This document shows, piece after piece, positions 15,684 through 24,832 of a DNA stretch of 64,000 nt (the stretch's first letter is position 1; each line of letters opens with the position of its first letter). This DNA comes from Shimia sp. Alg240-R146 (lineage in GTDB: Bacteria > Pseudomonadota > Alphaproteobacteria > Rhodobacterales > Rhodobacteraceae). The DNA lies in NCBI RefSeq assembly GCF_947331465.1, contig NZ_CAMZOK010000003.1, positions 1 to 64,000 on the forward strand, read 5' to 3'. The notes under the pieces were generated by a model. The model was not told where the DNA came from. It saw only the letters and a program-made list of their open reading frames with translations, and did not search any database. The translations under genes were made by a program, and so were the position numbers.

Positions 15684-16694
15684 TCAGAGGCTGGCGAGCA
15701 CCATTCGGGTCACGTCGGCCAAGCGGAAAGCATAACCCCACTCGTTGTCATACCACGCATAGATTTTGACGTGTTTGCCGTTCACCACACGGGTCGACAG
15801 CGCGTCCACAATGGTCGAGCGGTCGTCGTTGGTGAAATCGCAACTGACCAACGGACGGGTTTCATAACCCAGAATTCCGTCCAATTCGCCAGCGGCGGCC
15901 TCGGCAAAGAAGCCGTTAACCTCCTCCACGGTGGTTTCGCGGCCGACGTCAAACACGATGTCCGTCAGGGACGCATTAAGAAGCGGCACGCGCACAGCGG
16001 TGCCGTCGATTTTGCCTTCCATATCGGGGAAAATCTGGATGATGGCTTTGGCCGAACCGGTGGTGGTCGGGATCAGAGAGTTCAACGCTGACCGCGCGCG
16101 GCGCGGGTCTTTGTGGGCTTTGTCGACAATCACCTGTGTGTTGGTCACATCGTGGATTGTGGTAAAGCTGGCCTGCTCAATGCCAAGCTTCTCGCGCATC
16201 ACTTTGACCACCGGCGCGATGCAGTTGGTGGTACAAGACGCGGCGGTCACAACCTTGTGGGTCGCGGCGTCATAAATGGCGTCGTTCACACCCATGACAA
16301 TATTGGCGACATCGTCTTCCTTGACGGGTGCAGAGACCACGACCTTTTTCACGCCAGCGTCAAAATAGGGCTGCAGCTTGGCGTTGGATTTGAACGCGCC
16401 GGTGCAGTCCACCACTATCTCCACGCCCAATTCCGCAAGCGGCAAGTCTTCGAGCTTCCACGCGGCGGTTTTACGCATTTTATGCCCGTCGATGGTGATG
16501 CTGTCGGCATCAAACGCGAAATCGGCCCGCCAACGGCCATGCACGGTGTCAAATTCCAGCAGATGCGCATGCAGTTCGGCGTCACCCACCGGATCGTTCA
16601 GCAATACGATTTCGGCATCAATGCCAAGATCAAAGAAGCTGCGCATTACCAATTTACCCATACGGCCAAGGCCGTTGATTGCGATTTTGGTCAT
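15684..16694 (-). CDS. ArsJ-associated glyceraldehyde-3-phosphate dehydrogenase
   Basis: This 336-residue GAPDH has the dinucleotide motif INGLGRMGK, the catalytic ASCTTNC with C154, and H181 in TTIHDVTN, all intact. In the ars context this enzyme type uses arsenate in place of phosphate to make 1-arseno-3-phosphoglycerate, which ArsJ exports. The start MTKIAINGLG has AAGGA about nine bases upstream. It lies between acr3 and arsJ. Housekeeping GAPDH is an alternative, but the context strongly favours the arsenic role. Confidence 0.92.
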   Translation of the reverse strand: MTKIAINGLGRMGKLVMRSFFDLGIDAEIVLLNDPVGDAELHAHLLEFDTVHGRWRADFAFDADSITIDGHKMRKTAAWKLEDLPLAELGVEIVVDCTGAFKSNAKLQPYFDAGVKKVVVSAPVKEDDVANIVMGVNDAIYDAATHKVVTAASCTTNCIAPVVKVMREKLGIEQASFTTIHDVTNTQVIVDKAHKDPRRARSALNSLIPTTTGSAKAIIQIFPDMEGKIDGTAVRVPLLNASLTDIVFDVGRETTVEEVNGFFAEAAAGELDGILGYETRPLVSCDFTNDDRSTIVDALSTRVVNGKHVKIYAWYDNEWGYAFRLADVTRMVLASL

Positions 16695-16707
16695 AAGGTG
16701 CGGTCCT

Positions 16708-17766
16708 TTAGGTTTGTGTGGGGAACCAGCCGCGCGTGCGGTTGGCAAATGCGACAAGACTGAGCATCACTGGCACTTCGACCAGAACACCCACAACAGT
16801 GGCCAGCGCAGCACCCGAGCCCAATCCAAAGAGCGAGATCGCCACTGCAACGGCAAGTTCAAAGAAGTTCGACGTCCCGATCAAAGCACAGGGCGCGGCG
16901 ACCTCAAACGGAACTTTCCACAGTTTTGCGGCACCATAGGCAATGAAGAAGATACCATAGGTCTGGATCATTAACGGAACCGCGATCAGCACAATATTGA
17001 GCGGTTGCGACAGGATCACCTGCGCTTGAAATCCAAAGAGCAGCACCACGGTTAGCAACAGTCCACCCACTGAAGCAGGTCGCAGAGTGTTGCGGAAGGC
17101 GTCAACCGCGGCTTCCCCGCCCTGCCCCATCAAGCGTTTGCGGGTGATGTAGCCAGCCACCAACGGCAGCAAGATATACAAAACCACCGACAGGATCAGC
17201 GTTTCCCAAGGCACCGTGATGTCGGTCACACCCAATAAAAACGCGACAATCGGCGCGAAAGCAAAAACCATGATGATGTCATTTACGCTGACCTGCACCA
17301 ATGTGTAGTTCGCATCGCCCCGAACCAAGTTGGACCAGACAAACACCATCGCCGTACAGGGCGCAGCCCCCAACAAGATCACACCGGCGAGGTATTCGCT
17401 GGCAGTCTGAGGGTCGATCCAGGGCGCAAAGATATACTCAAAGAACAGCACACCCAAAGCGGCCATGCTGAAAGGTTTGATCAGCCAATTCACCACGACC
17501 GTGATCACCAAACCCTTGGGCTTGCGGCCAACATCAGACAGCGCACCAAAGTCGATGCCAATCATCATCGGATAAACCATCGCCCAGATCAGAATGGCGA
17601 CCGGCAAGTTGACCGACGCCATTTCAAAGCCGGCCAACCACGCAAAAACACCAGGAAATACACTTCCGAGCAACAACCCCGCACCGATGGCAATGGCCAC
17701 CCAAAGCGACAGCAACCGTTCAAATGTACCAAGACCCGCCTCTGCTTGAGCCGCGTGATCAGTCAT
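16708..17766 (-). CDS. acr3: Arsenite efflux permease, ACR3 family
   Basis: This 352-residue transporter has about ten membrane segments, the ACR3 pattern [14 protein letters not shown] with the essential cysteine, and the [20 protein letters not shown] segment. It extrudes arsenite, the product of ArsC. It overlaps the arsC gene by 8 bases, indicating translational coupling, and is followed by GAPDH after a short gap. Length matches the family. Confidence 0.95.
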   Translation of the reverse strand: MTDHAAQAEAGLGTFERLLSLWVAIAIGAGLLLGSVFPGVFAWLAGFEMASVNLPVAILIWAMVYPMMIGIDFGALSDVGRKPKGLVITVVVNWLIKPFSMAALGVLFFEYIFAPWIDPQTASEYLAGVILLGAAPCTAMVFVWSNLVRGDANYTLVQVSVNDIIMVFAFAPIVAFLLGVTDITVPWETLILSVVLYILLPLVAGYITRKRLMGQGGEAAVDAFRNTLRPASVGGLLLTVVLLFGFQAQVILSQPLNIVLIAVPLMIQTYGIFFIAYGAAKLWKVPFEVAAPCALIGTSNFFELAVAVAISLFGLGSGAALATVVGVLVEVPVMLSLVAFANRTRGWFPTQT

Positions 17767-18307
17767 TGGCTTTCCCCATCTGAAGGCGAATGGCGGCTAG
17801 AAGATCCTCGCCATTGTCGCGTCCGATTTTATCAAGGTCTTTTTTGAGGGCGATGCGGTCAAGTCCATCAACCGGAAGGTTTGCAAAAATCGAAATTCGG
17901 TTGCGCAGCATGCGATATGTTTCCGAAAAAGCGACCCGTTTTTCGGCGTCTGTGCCCTCAAAACTCGCCGGATCCGGCAGCCCCCAATGCGCCGACATCG
18001 GTTGTCCCGGCCATGCGGGGCATTCTTCGGCAGCGGTTTGGTCACAAACCGTAAACACGAAATCCATCTGAGGCGCATCTGGCGCGGCGAAATCTTCCCA
18101 GCCCTTAGATCTCGCAAAAGACGTGTCGTGGTTAAGACCACTTAAAAGTTCAAGCGTATAGGGGTGCGGTTCGCTGCGCGGCTTTGAGCCCGCTGAAAAC
18201 GCTTTAAAACGCCCGTTCCCTTCGCGCTGCATTATGGCCTCGGCCATCAGTGAGCGCGCCGAATTTCCGGTACAGAGAAACAATACATTGTAGATTTTGC
18301 CTGCCAT
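17759..18307 (-). CDS. arsC: Arsenate reductase, low-molecular-weight phosphatase type
   Basis: This 182-residue protein carries the P-loop CTGNSARS (residues 12-19) of the LMW-phosphatase-fold arsenate reductases, a [15 protein letters not shown] segment with further cysteines, and the HWGLPDPA motif supplying the acid aspartate. It reduces arsenate to arsenite for Acr3. The C-terminal extension of about 40 residues is helical. The gene lies 20 bases downstream of arsR and overlaps acr3. Confidence 0.93.
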   Translation of the reverse strand: MAGKIYNVLFLCTGNSARSLMAEAIMQREGNGRFKAFSAGSKPRSEPHPYTLELLSGLNHDTSFARSKGWEDFAAPDAPQMDFVFTVCDQTAAEECPAWPGQPMSAHWGLPDPASFEGTDAEKRVAFSETYRMLRNRISIFANLPVDGLDRIALKKDLDKIGRDNGEDLLAAIRLQMGKAND

Positions 18308-18327
18308 TGCCTTGGCTCCTTACAGAC

Positions 18328-18654
18328 TTAGCACGTCAAGTTTTCGATCAGCGGTCGGCACAGGTCCGGTCGGCCGCCACAACAGTCTTCCAACAAATAT
18401 CCCAGCAGGCCCTGCAGCCCTGAGGTATTCGCGAAATAGCGGATCGCCCGTCCTTCGCGTTGGTTTTTGACCAGCTTCGCATGCAACAGCACCGAAAGAT
18501 TGGCCGACAACGTGTTCTGTTTCACGTCGAGTGTTTCAGCGATCTCTCCGGCGACAAGACCTGTATCTCCCGCCTCGATCAAAAGGCGGAACACATCCAG
18601 TCGGGTTTCCTGACTAAGCGCTGCAAAAGCGGAAAGGGCATCTGTCTTATCCAT
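18328..18654 (-). CDS. arsR: ArsR/SmtB family arsenic-responsive repressor
   Basis: This 108-residue winged-helix repressor has the helix-turn-helix EIAETLDVKQNTLSANLSVL. The arsenic site appears C-terminal: C91, C92, C99 and C108 (DCCGGRPDLC and the last residue), like the C-terminal-cysteine ArsR of Acidithiobacillus rather than the E. coli type. It is the first gene of the five-gene ars operon. A 9-bp perfect inverted repeat overlaps its start codon, so it probably represses its own operon. Confidence 0.93.
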   Translation of the reverse strand: MDKTDALSAFAALSQETRLDVFRLLIEAGDTGLVAGEIAETLDVKQNTLSANLSVLLHAKLVKNQREGRAIRYFANTSGLQGLLGYLLEDCCGGRPDLCRPLIENLTC

Positions 18655-18674
18655 ACTTCACGAATTATGGATAA
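18647..18674 (-). promoter_or_regulatory. arsR operator/promoter overlapping the start codon
   Basis: TTATCCATA (18647-18655) and TATGGATAA (18666-18674) form a perfect 9-bp inverted repeat with a 10-base spacer that includes the arsR start codon (18652-18654). On the minus strand a -10-like CATAAT lies about nine bases before the ATG, with TTGCGG about 15 bases further upstream. This places the transcription start at or next to the ATG, so arsR mRNA may be leaderless. Confidence 0.6.
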
Positions 18675-18741
18675 ATAGAGAGAACCGCAAGAGCCTTTTC
18701 GCGCTTCGCGGTGAAAGTTTCATGACAATATCGAAAAGGAT

Positions 18742-19221
18742 TTAGCGCGCGACGCCGTCAAAAACATCCAGCGGACGCCCCTCAAGCATGGTTTCCATGG
18801 CGAAATAACCGGTCACGGTGTCCAATTCATACCCCGTGGTAAGGCGTTGATAGACCGCGTCGTAGCCGGACATGCCTGTGGTTACAATTTTGAGCATATA
18901 GTCCCAATCGCCGCCAATGCGGTGCATTTCAATGACCTGAGGGATCAGCGCAACGTGTTTGCGAAACCCTTCGGCCCAGTCCATCGAATGGTTACGTGTG
19001 CGCACCATAACAAACACCGTCAAATCCAGCCCAAGCTTCGCTGCATCAACCTGCATATGACTGCCTTGCAAGACACCACTGTCTTCCAACCGCTTTAGCC
19101 GCCGCCAAAGCGCATTCTGCGACAGGCCGACCTGTTCCCCCAGAGCACGCTGAGACAACGAGGCGTCCCGTTGCAGGAAATCCAGAATGCGTCGATCAAT
19201 ACTGTCAAATTTTTCATTCAT
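18742..19221 (-). CDS. Lrp/AsnC family transcriptional regulator
   Basis: This 159-residue protein has the family N-terminus DSIDRRILDFLQRDASLSQRALGEQVGLS (HTH) and the RAM ligand-binding domain with HRIGGDWDYMLKIVTT. The start MNEKFDSIDRRIL is chosen because it matches the usual family start; a longer frame reaches into the divergent promoter region. It is divergent from the class V aminotransferase gene (132 bases between starts), which it probably controls in response to an amino acid. Confidence 0.9.
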   Translation of the reverse strand: MNEKFDSIDRRILDFLQRDASLSQRALGEQVGLSQNALWRRLKRLEDSGVLQGSHMQVDAAKLGLDLTVFVMVRTRNHSMDWAEGFRKHVALIPQVIEMHRIGGDWDYMLKIVTTGMSGYDAVYQRLTTGYELDTVTGYFAMETMLEGRPLDVFDGVAR

Positions 19222-19353
19222 TTCGATCATGTGACACAAAATTTTGGAAGATTCCATATCAAATGGGTGAAGTTTCTTTGCCAAACAGCGCCTATCTTTG
19301 CCTCACCACTTAGGAACGGTCGCGCTTGGCGACCAAAAACACTGGATAGAACG

Positions 19354-20757
19354 ATGCCAAAACAGATCGATGCATTTGACAAATTTGCAGCAACGCTGAG
19401 GGCTGCGACGCCTTCAGCTCATGACGCTCTGTGCCGGGGGGTGATTGGCTCGAATATCCAGATGGAGGGTCCGTTTGGCTCGCAGCGGTTGATTTATGCC
19501 GATTATGTTGCGTCCGGACGGGCCCTTCGCCAAGTGGAGGACTTCGTGATGGAAGAGGTGTTGCCGTTTTATGCCAACACCCACACCAAAGCCTCATTCT
19601 GCGGTGCTAAAATGACGACCATGCGCGAGGCGGCACGGGAGACTGTGGCACGGCTGTGTGGTGCCAATCGGGACGATCACGCTGTGATCTTTTCAGGAAG
19701 CGGCGCCACTACCGGTCTGAACCAGTTGGTGCATCTTTGGAATGTCCGCCCCGGAGATACCGTTCTGGTCGGCCCCTATGAACATCATTCCAATCTGTTG
19801 CCATGGCGCGAAAGTGGCGCATTGGTGGTGGAAATCCCCGAGGGCGTCGAAGCGGGCCCTGACCTTGATGCCTTGCAATCAGAACTCGACAAATACACAG
19901 AACGTGGTCGCGTGTTTGTCTCGATGAGCGCAGCCGCAAATGTCACAGGCGTCATCACAGACGTTGCTGATGTGACGCGGATTGCAAAAGCGGCCGGAGC
20001 AAAAGTTGTGTGGGACTACGCAGGTGGCGGACCTTACCTTAAGATGCAAATGTCGCCCGAGACACAGGTAAACATCGACGCGTTGGTGTTTTCTCCGCAC
20101 AAATTCGTCGGCGGGCCCGGCGCAAGTGGCGTACTGATCCTGCGCCGCGACACGGTACAAGCCAATGTGCCCTACCGCCCTGGCGGCGGCACTGTGGCGT
20201 TTGTGAACGCGCATCAGCACGACTATGTCGCCTCGCTGGAACAGCGCGAAGAGGGTGGAACACCCAATGTGATTGGCGATATCCGCGCCGCGCTTGCGTT
20301 GATTGTAAAAGACGTGATCGGGCAAGAGTTTATGAACGCACGCAACGCAGAGCTGACGGCGAAAGCGTTTTCCGCATGGAAAGACCATGCCCACGTCCGC
20401 CTTTTGGCGGCGGACCGCCACGAGAGGTTACCGATCCTATCATTTGTGCCAGTGGACAGCACCGGCCAGCGCATTGACCACAATGCGTTCACCACCGCGC
20501 TGTCGGATCGCTACGGCATTCAAGCGCGCGGCGGCTGTTCTTGTGCGGGTCCTTATGTGCACCACCTGTTGGCGATTGCAGATACCGACAGTCGTCGCAT
20601 TCGGGACAATATCGTGTTGGGCGATGGGTCGAAAAAGCCGGGATTTGTGCGGCTGAATCTCAGCGTTCTGATGGATGAGGACACTGTAGATTTCGTCCTG
20701 AACTCCGTGGCTGATCTGGCACAAAACTGGGATCGGCTGGGATCAGCTGCTGCCTAA
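19354..20757 (+). CDS. Class V aminotransferase-fold PLP enzyme (cysteine desulfurase-like)
   Basis: This 467-residue PLP enzyme has the internal-aldimine lysine in VFSPHKFVGGPG, the His-rich YEHHSNLLPWRE segment, and the C-terminal RGGCSCAGPYVHHLL with a cysteine in the position used by SufS/IscS-like desulfurases. The best broad call is a class V aminotransferase or cysteine-desulfurase-like lyase; the substrate is unknown. The start MPKQIDAFDKF is preceded by a weak GGATAGA. An Lrp-type regulator is divergent. Its stop codon overlaps the stop of the convergent thioesterase gene. Confidence 0.8.
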   Translation: MPKQIDAFDKFAATLRAATPSAHDALCRGVIGSNIQMEGPFGSQRLIYADYVASGRALRQVEDFVMEEVLPFYANTHTKASFCGAKMTTMREAARETVARLCGANRDDHAVIFSGSGATTGLNQLVHLWNVRPGDTVLVGPYEHHSNLLPWRESGALVVEIPEGVEAGPDLDALQSELDKYTERGRVFVSMSAAANVTGVITDVADVTRIAKAAGAKVVWDYAGGGPYLKMQMSPETQVNIDALVFSPHKFVGGPGASGVLILRRDTVQANVPYRPGGGTVAFVNAHQHDYVASLEQREEGGTPNVIGDIRAALALIVKDVIGQEFMNARNAELTAKAFSAWKDHAHVRLLAADRHERLPILSFVPVDSTGQRIDHNAFTTALSDRYGIQARGGCSCAGPYVHHLLAIADTDSRRIRDNIVLGDGSKKPGFVRLNLSVLMDEDTVDFVLNSVADLAQNWDRLGSAAA

Positions 20758-21173
20758 AGACGGGTGTCACGATAGCGGAAGGCGCCACTGCCACGTGCGA
20801 TCACTTCACCGGTCTCATCTGTAATGGTGCCTTCGGCAAAGAAGGTGCGCTTGCCGCCGCCTGTGCGCCACCCTTCGGCAATCAACCCTTGCCCCTTGGG
20901 GCGGCTGAGGAAGTTGGTGGTCAGCGACAAGGTGAGCGCCAACTTCTTGTGGTTGGGATCGCCGGTAAAGCATCCGCCAAACCCCATGACTGTGTCCAAA
21001 AGCGTCGCATAGATGCCGCCGTGCGGAATGCCAGCGCGGTTCATCAAATGCGGCGCCAATGGCAGTTCCAGCCGCGCGTAATCCGTGTCCCAATGGGTCA
21101 GTTTGAAGCCGAGGTGCTTTTGCAACTCGTAAGGCGCCTCATCAAGCGCGGGATCAAGCGGGGCGTGGGTCAT
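20754..21173 (-). CDS. PaaI family hot-dog thioesterase
   Basis: This 139-residue single hot-dog domain protein has the motif NRAGIPHGGIYATLLDTVMG (residues 45-64), with the HGG and the downstream acidic residue of acyl-CoA thioesterases. It likely hydrolyses acyl- or aryl-CoA esters. It is the last gene of a minus-strand series with an SDR, a phosphotransferase and an acyl-CoA ligase. It converges on the aminotransferase gene with overlapping stop codons. Confidence 0.85.
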   Translation of the reverse strand: MTHAPLDPALDEAPYELQKHLGFKLTHWDTDYARLELPLAPHLMNRAGIPHGGIYATLLDTVMGFGGCFTGDPNHKKLALTLSLTTNFLSRPKGQGLIAEGWRTGGGKRTFFAEGTITDETGEVIARGSGAFRYRDTRL

Positions 21174-21245
21174 ATGGCACTCCGATTCGGAACTATGGCG
21201 TCAGCCGGGTCGCGCGCCCACATATGCAGACGCGCGGTTGTGCGT

Positions 21246-22022
21246 TCAGACTGCGCTGAGGCCGCCGTCGATGGCAATCGCCTGACCGGTCATAAAGCTG
21301 TTTTCCGGCGCGTTGATCCACAACATCGCCTGAACGACCTCTTCGGGTTTGGATACACGGCCCATCGGCACGCGGCTGGCGATGTGGGTATAAGCATCCT
21401 CGCGCGATAGGCCCGAGCGTTCGCCGACGATGTCCGCCATGCCTTCGACCATCGGTGTGGCCGAGAAGGACGGGCAAAGTGCGTTGATACGGATGCCGCG
21501 TTTGGCGTTCTCGTCTGCGACAGCTTTGGTCAGGCCAACCACGGCGTGCTTGGCAGCCGCATAAAGCGACAGGTGCCCTGCTCCCATCAATCCGGCGGCA
21601 GAAGCCGTGTTCAGGATCGCACCTTCGCCATGGGCCTGCATAAGCGGGATCTGATATTTCATACAGAGAAACACCCCTTTGGCGTTCACATCCATCATCA
21701 GATCGAAATCTTCGGTGGTCAGATAGTGCATCGGGCGCACGTCGTGGCCAATGCCCGCGTTATTGATACCTACGTGAATGGTGCCAAAAGCGGCCGCGAT
21801 ATTGTCGACATGCGCTTTGACCTGCGCCTCGTCTGCAACGTTGACCACATCGGCGACAACCTCAAAGCCTTGCGCCCGCAGGGCATCGGCAACTTCACCG
21901 AGCTTTTCACCGTTCACGTCCGACAGGCCAAGTTTTGCACCTTGGTCGGCAAATTTCTGGGCCGCCATTGCGCCAAAGCCACTTGCGGCTCCGGTGATCA
22001 TCACCACTTTGTCTTGATACAT
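21246..22022 (-). CDS. Short-chain dehydrogenase/reductase
   Basis: This 258-residue SDR has the cofactor motif TGAASGFG (residues 10-17), NNAG, and the catalytic Tyr/Lys in SLYAAAKHAVVG. The Asp in LSDVNGEKL suggests NAD preference. The start MYQDKVVMITG is one base beyond the stop of the upstream phosphotransferase gene, so the two are coupled. In this context it may oxidise a hydroxyacyl-CoA or alcohol; the substrate is not determined. Confidence 0.88.
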   Translation of the reverse strand: MYQDKVVMITGAASGFGAMAAQKFADQGAKLGLSDVNGEKLGEVADALRAQGFEVVADVVNVADEAQVKAHVDNIAAAFGTIHVGINNAGIGHDVRPMHYLTTEDFDLMMDVNAKGVFLCMKYQIPLMQAHGEGAILNTASAAGLMGAGHLSLYAAAKHAVVGLTKAVADENAKRGIRINALCPSFSATPMVEGMADIVGERSGLSREDAYTHIASRVPMGRVSKPEEVVQAMLWINAPENSFMTGQAIAIDGGLSAV

Positions 22023-22023
22023 T

Positions 22024-23049
22024 TTATCCACGTTTTGCGGCCTCCAAGCCTGCTGATGCGAACAGCGGCACGGCGCCGCCCAATCGTTTTGCCCGTTCCG
22101 GATCGGACGCATTGCCGTCCAGAGCGCGTTTTTTCACGCCTTGAATGATCCCGGCCATGCGGAAGAAGCAAAAGGCGAGGTAGAAACCAAAGTTCTTGAT
22201 CCCCGGCAGGCCCATGCGTTTGCAATATGCAGCGACGAATTCCTCATCGGTCGGCAAGCCAAGCGAAGCACGATCCACACCGGCCAAACCGCGGCCTTCA
22301 TTCCCGGGTGGCATCTGCCATTGCATGATGACGGCGGCCAGATCGGCATAAGGATGCCCGATGGTCGAAAGTTCCCAATCCAGCACTGCAACAACGTTTT
22401 CACCGTCTTTGGAGAACAGCATGTTGTCGATGCGATAGTCGCCATGCACCAGCGTGCGCTTGCCGTCATCGGCTGGAATATTGTCATTCAGCCAATCCGC
22501 CAGTGCGTCCATCTGCGGCACGCTTTCGGTCTCAGAGGCCTTGTATTGTTTGGTCCAGCGCCCGACTTGGCGTTCGAAATAATTGCCCTCGGGGCCGTAA
22601 TCCGACAGGCCCACAGCATTGATATCAACAGAATGGATTGCAGCCAGAACACGGCCCATTTCATTGATCACTGCACCGCGTTGTTCATTGGTCAACTCTT
22701 GCAGGCGCGGGTCGTCAAAGTTGCGACCTTCGACGTAATCCATCACGTAAAACGCCGAACCGATCACGTCATCGTCTTCGCACAAAAGGTGCATTTTTGC
22801 GACCGGAACATCAGAACCTGCCAGCGCCTTTTGTACGCGAAATTCTCGGTCCACGGCGTGCGCGGATTTCAGCAAAACCCCTGGCGGCTTGCGGCGCAGC
22901 ACGTATTGGCCGGATGGCGCATCCAGACGGAAGGTCGGATTGGATTGCCCGACGTTGAATTTGGTGGTCACCGAGGGGCCTTTATAGCCCTCAAGGTTGT
23001 CCGAAAGCCAGCGGTCTACTGCCACTGTGTCCAAGGTTGTCGCGTCCAT
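22024..23049 (-). CDS. Aminoglycoside-phosphotransferase-fold protein (acyl-CoA-metabolism type)
   Basis: This 341-residue kinase-like protein has the APH-fold catalytic loop LVHGDYRIDNMLF and the metal aspartate in VLDWELSTIGHPYADLA. This subfamily resembles the kinase domain of ACAD10/11-type proteins, which act on hydroxyacyl-CoA in fatty-acid breakdown, not antibiotic resistance. Coupling to an SDR and proximity to a thioesterase and an acyl-CoA ligase agree with that role. Length is normal. Confidence 0.85.
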   Translation of the reverse strand: MDATTLDTVAVDRWLSDNLEGYKGPSVTTKFNVGQSNPTFRLDAPSGQYVLRRKPPGVLLKSAHAVDREFRVQKALAGSDVPVAKMHLLCEDDDVIGSAFYVMDYVEGRNFDDPRLQELTNEQRGAVINEMGRVLAAIHSVDINAVGLSDYGPEGNYFERQVGRWTKQYKASETESVPQMDALADWLNDNIPADDGKRTLVHGDYRIDNMLFSKDGENVVAVLDWELSTIGHPYADLAAVIMQWQMPPGNEGRGLAGVDRASLGLPTDEEFVAAYCKRMGLPGIKNFGFYLAFCFFRMAGIIQGVKKRALDGNASDPERAKRLGGAVPLFASAGLEAAKRG

Positions 23050-23080
23050 AAAGTCCTCCCGATGTCGAGTGCCGTTCGAC

Positions 23081-23752
23081 TTAGCTATAAGTCAGCATCT
23101 CGCCTTCGTTGTCCGCATCTATGTGCGGCGTCTCGTTAAATCCGTTCAGCCATGTCTGACCTTTTGCCAACACAAACCGCGCCACGGCGCAGTTTTTGAC
23201 CTGCAATTGCAGTAAGATCATCTGCTCGGCTGGGGCCTGCATCACATCTGCCACGGTGCGCCCGATCGCGCCGCCAGAACTGACGGCGATAGGGGCTTTG
23301 GCACCAGACGCCGCGATGATTTCACGCGCCTCCCGCACTCGCTGGGAGAAAGCCGCAAACGTTTCCGGCGGATTGGCGATTTCGTCGTTTTGCCATTCCA
23401 GCACTGTATCACGAAGAATACGGAAATGTGTTTTGCGATCGCTGTTAAGATCCGCGGGCTTGTCGTCACGCGCGGCAAATCGCGCTTCAAGCAAGCCGCC
23501 GAAATCAAATTCGTTCCACCCAGGCAAAACCACCGGCGTGATCCCGGTTTGAAGGGCACTTTCAATGCCTTCCCAAGTTTGGCGATGACGCTTTTGCGCA
23601 CCGATGAACACAGCGTCCGGCGTCACGCCCTGCTGTTTCAATGCAGCGCCCAGCGCAGCGGATTGCCGGTGGCCCAACTCTGACAGGTTGTCATAATCGG
23701 CCGCGCCAAAGCTGGCCTGTGCGTGGCGCACAAGGTGAAACATCTGGCTCAT
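23081..23752 (-). CDS. Histidine phosphatase family protein
   Basis: This 223-residue phosphoglycerate-mutase-fold protein has the LVRHAQASFG motif (active histidine in RHA) and a second histidine-region equivalent, VSSGGAIGRTVADV, where a Gly/Ser replaces the usual second catalytic His context (typically SHG). Activity should therefore be treated with caution. The ATG overlaps the stop of the upstream nitronate-monooxygenase-like gene by 4 bases (ATGA). The substrate is unknown. Confidence 0.8.
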   Translation of the reverse strand: MSQMFHLVRHAQASFGAADYDNLSELGHRQSAALGAALKQQGVTPDAVFIGAQKRHRQTWEGIESALQTGITPVVLPGWNEFDFGGLLEARFAARDDKPADLNSDRKTHFRILRDTVLEWQNDEIANPPETFAAFSQRVREAREIIAASGAKAPIAVSSGGAIGRTVADVMQAPAEQMILLQLQVKNCAVARFVLAKGQTWLNGFNETPHIDADNEGEMLTYS

Positions 23753-24738
23753 GCCATGCGGTCCTGAAGACGGGTCCAAGCGGCGTTATATTCCCACTCC
23801 AATCGGTCCACCAAGTCGGCAGTCGGCACCACGTCTTTGACCGCGCCAATACCTTGACCCGACCCCCAGATGGTTTTCCAAGCCTTAGGTTTTTCGCGGT
23901 CGTCTCCGAAGTTCATGGTTTTGACGTCGCCTTGCGGCAGGTTGTCGGGGTCCATGCCCGCATTGGCAACAGACCCTTTGAGGTAGTTGCCTGCGACGCC
24001 CGTGAACAGCGAGCTGTAGACAATGTCGTCTGCGCCGCTCTTGACGATCATCTCTTTGTAGTCCTGCTGTGCGTTGGCCTCTTCTGTGGCAATGAACGGC
24101 GTGCCGATATAGCCGAGGTCTGCGCCCATGGCCTGCGCTGCCAAAAGAGAGGCACCAGTGCCGATTGAACCCGACAGCAACAGTGGTCCTTCAAACCACT
24201 CGCGAATTTCACTGATCAGCGCCAGCGGGCTTTGCGGACCAGCATGGCCCCCAGCGCCAGCGGCAACCGCGATCAGGCCATCGGCGCCTTTCTCGATGGC
24301 TTTCTTGGCAAAGCGGTTGTTGATGATGTCGTGCAGCGCGATGCCGCCGCAGTCATGCGCGGCATCGTTGACCTCAACCCGTGCACCAAGCGACGTGATC
24401 CAGATTGGCACTTTGTGTTTGTGGCAAAGTTCGATGTCGCGCTCCAGTCGGGTGTTGGACCGGTGCACGATCTGGTTGACCGCAAAAGGCGCAGCGGGCG
24501 AGTCGGGGTTCTCCTGATTGTGACGGTCGAGTTCTTCGCTGATTTGCGTCAGCCACGTGTCCAGCAACGGATGTTCACCCTCACCTTCGCGCGCGTTCAG
24601 CGCAGGAAAGCTGCCGATAATACCGGCCTTACACTGGGCAATCACCAATTCTGGCACCGAGATGATAAAAAGGGGAGAGGCAACCGCGGGGATACGCAGA
24701 CCCTGAAGCGCTTTAGGCAGATGGCTGTCACCGGACAT
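23749..24738 (-). CDS. Nitronate monooxygenase family flavoprotein
   Basis: This 329-residue TIM-barrel FMN enzyme has the family landmarks PLFIISVPELVIAQCKAG, AVAAGAGGHAGPQSPLAL with the catalytic-type histidine, and the phosphate-binding LLSGSIGTGASLLAAQAMGAD. It oxidises alkyl nitronates or is a related 2-nitropropane-dioxygenase-like oxidoreductase. It overlaps the phosphatase gene by 4 bases. The other acyl-CoA genes nearby suggest a catabolic setting. Confidence 0.88.
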   Translation of the reverse strand: MSGDSHLPKALQGLRIPAVASPLFIISVPELVIAQCKAGIIGSFPALNAREGEGEHPLLDTWLTQISEELDRHNQENPDSPAAPFAVNQIVHRSNTRLERDIELCHKHKVPIWITSLGARVEVNDAAHDCGGIALHDIINNRFAKKAIEKGADGLIAVAAGAGGHAGPQSPLALISEIREWFEGPLLLSGSIGTGASLLAAQAMGADLGYIGTPFIATEEANAQQDYKEMIVKSGADDIVYSSLFTGVAGNYLKGSVANAGMDPDNLPQGDVKTMNFGDDREKPKAWKTIWGSGQGIGAVKDVVPTADLVDRLEWEYNAAWTRLQDRMA

Positions 24739-24832
24739 GAAAAACTCCTGTTGTTGATTGGCAGGATAAGGCAGTGCGCCGTGTGCTCAAGCAAGAGCGT
24801 GCGAAAGTAACATGACGTCACATTGCGCTGTG

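Noticed and set aside
22024-23049. Aminoglycoside resistance kinase
   Set aside because: The fold is shared, but neighbours and motifs match the ACAD10/11-like kinases of fatty-acid breakdown.
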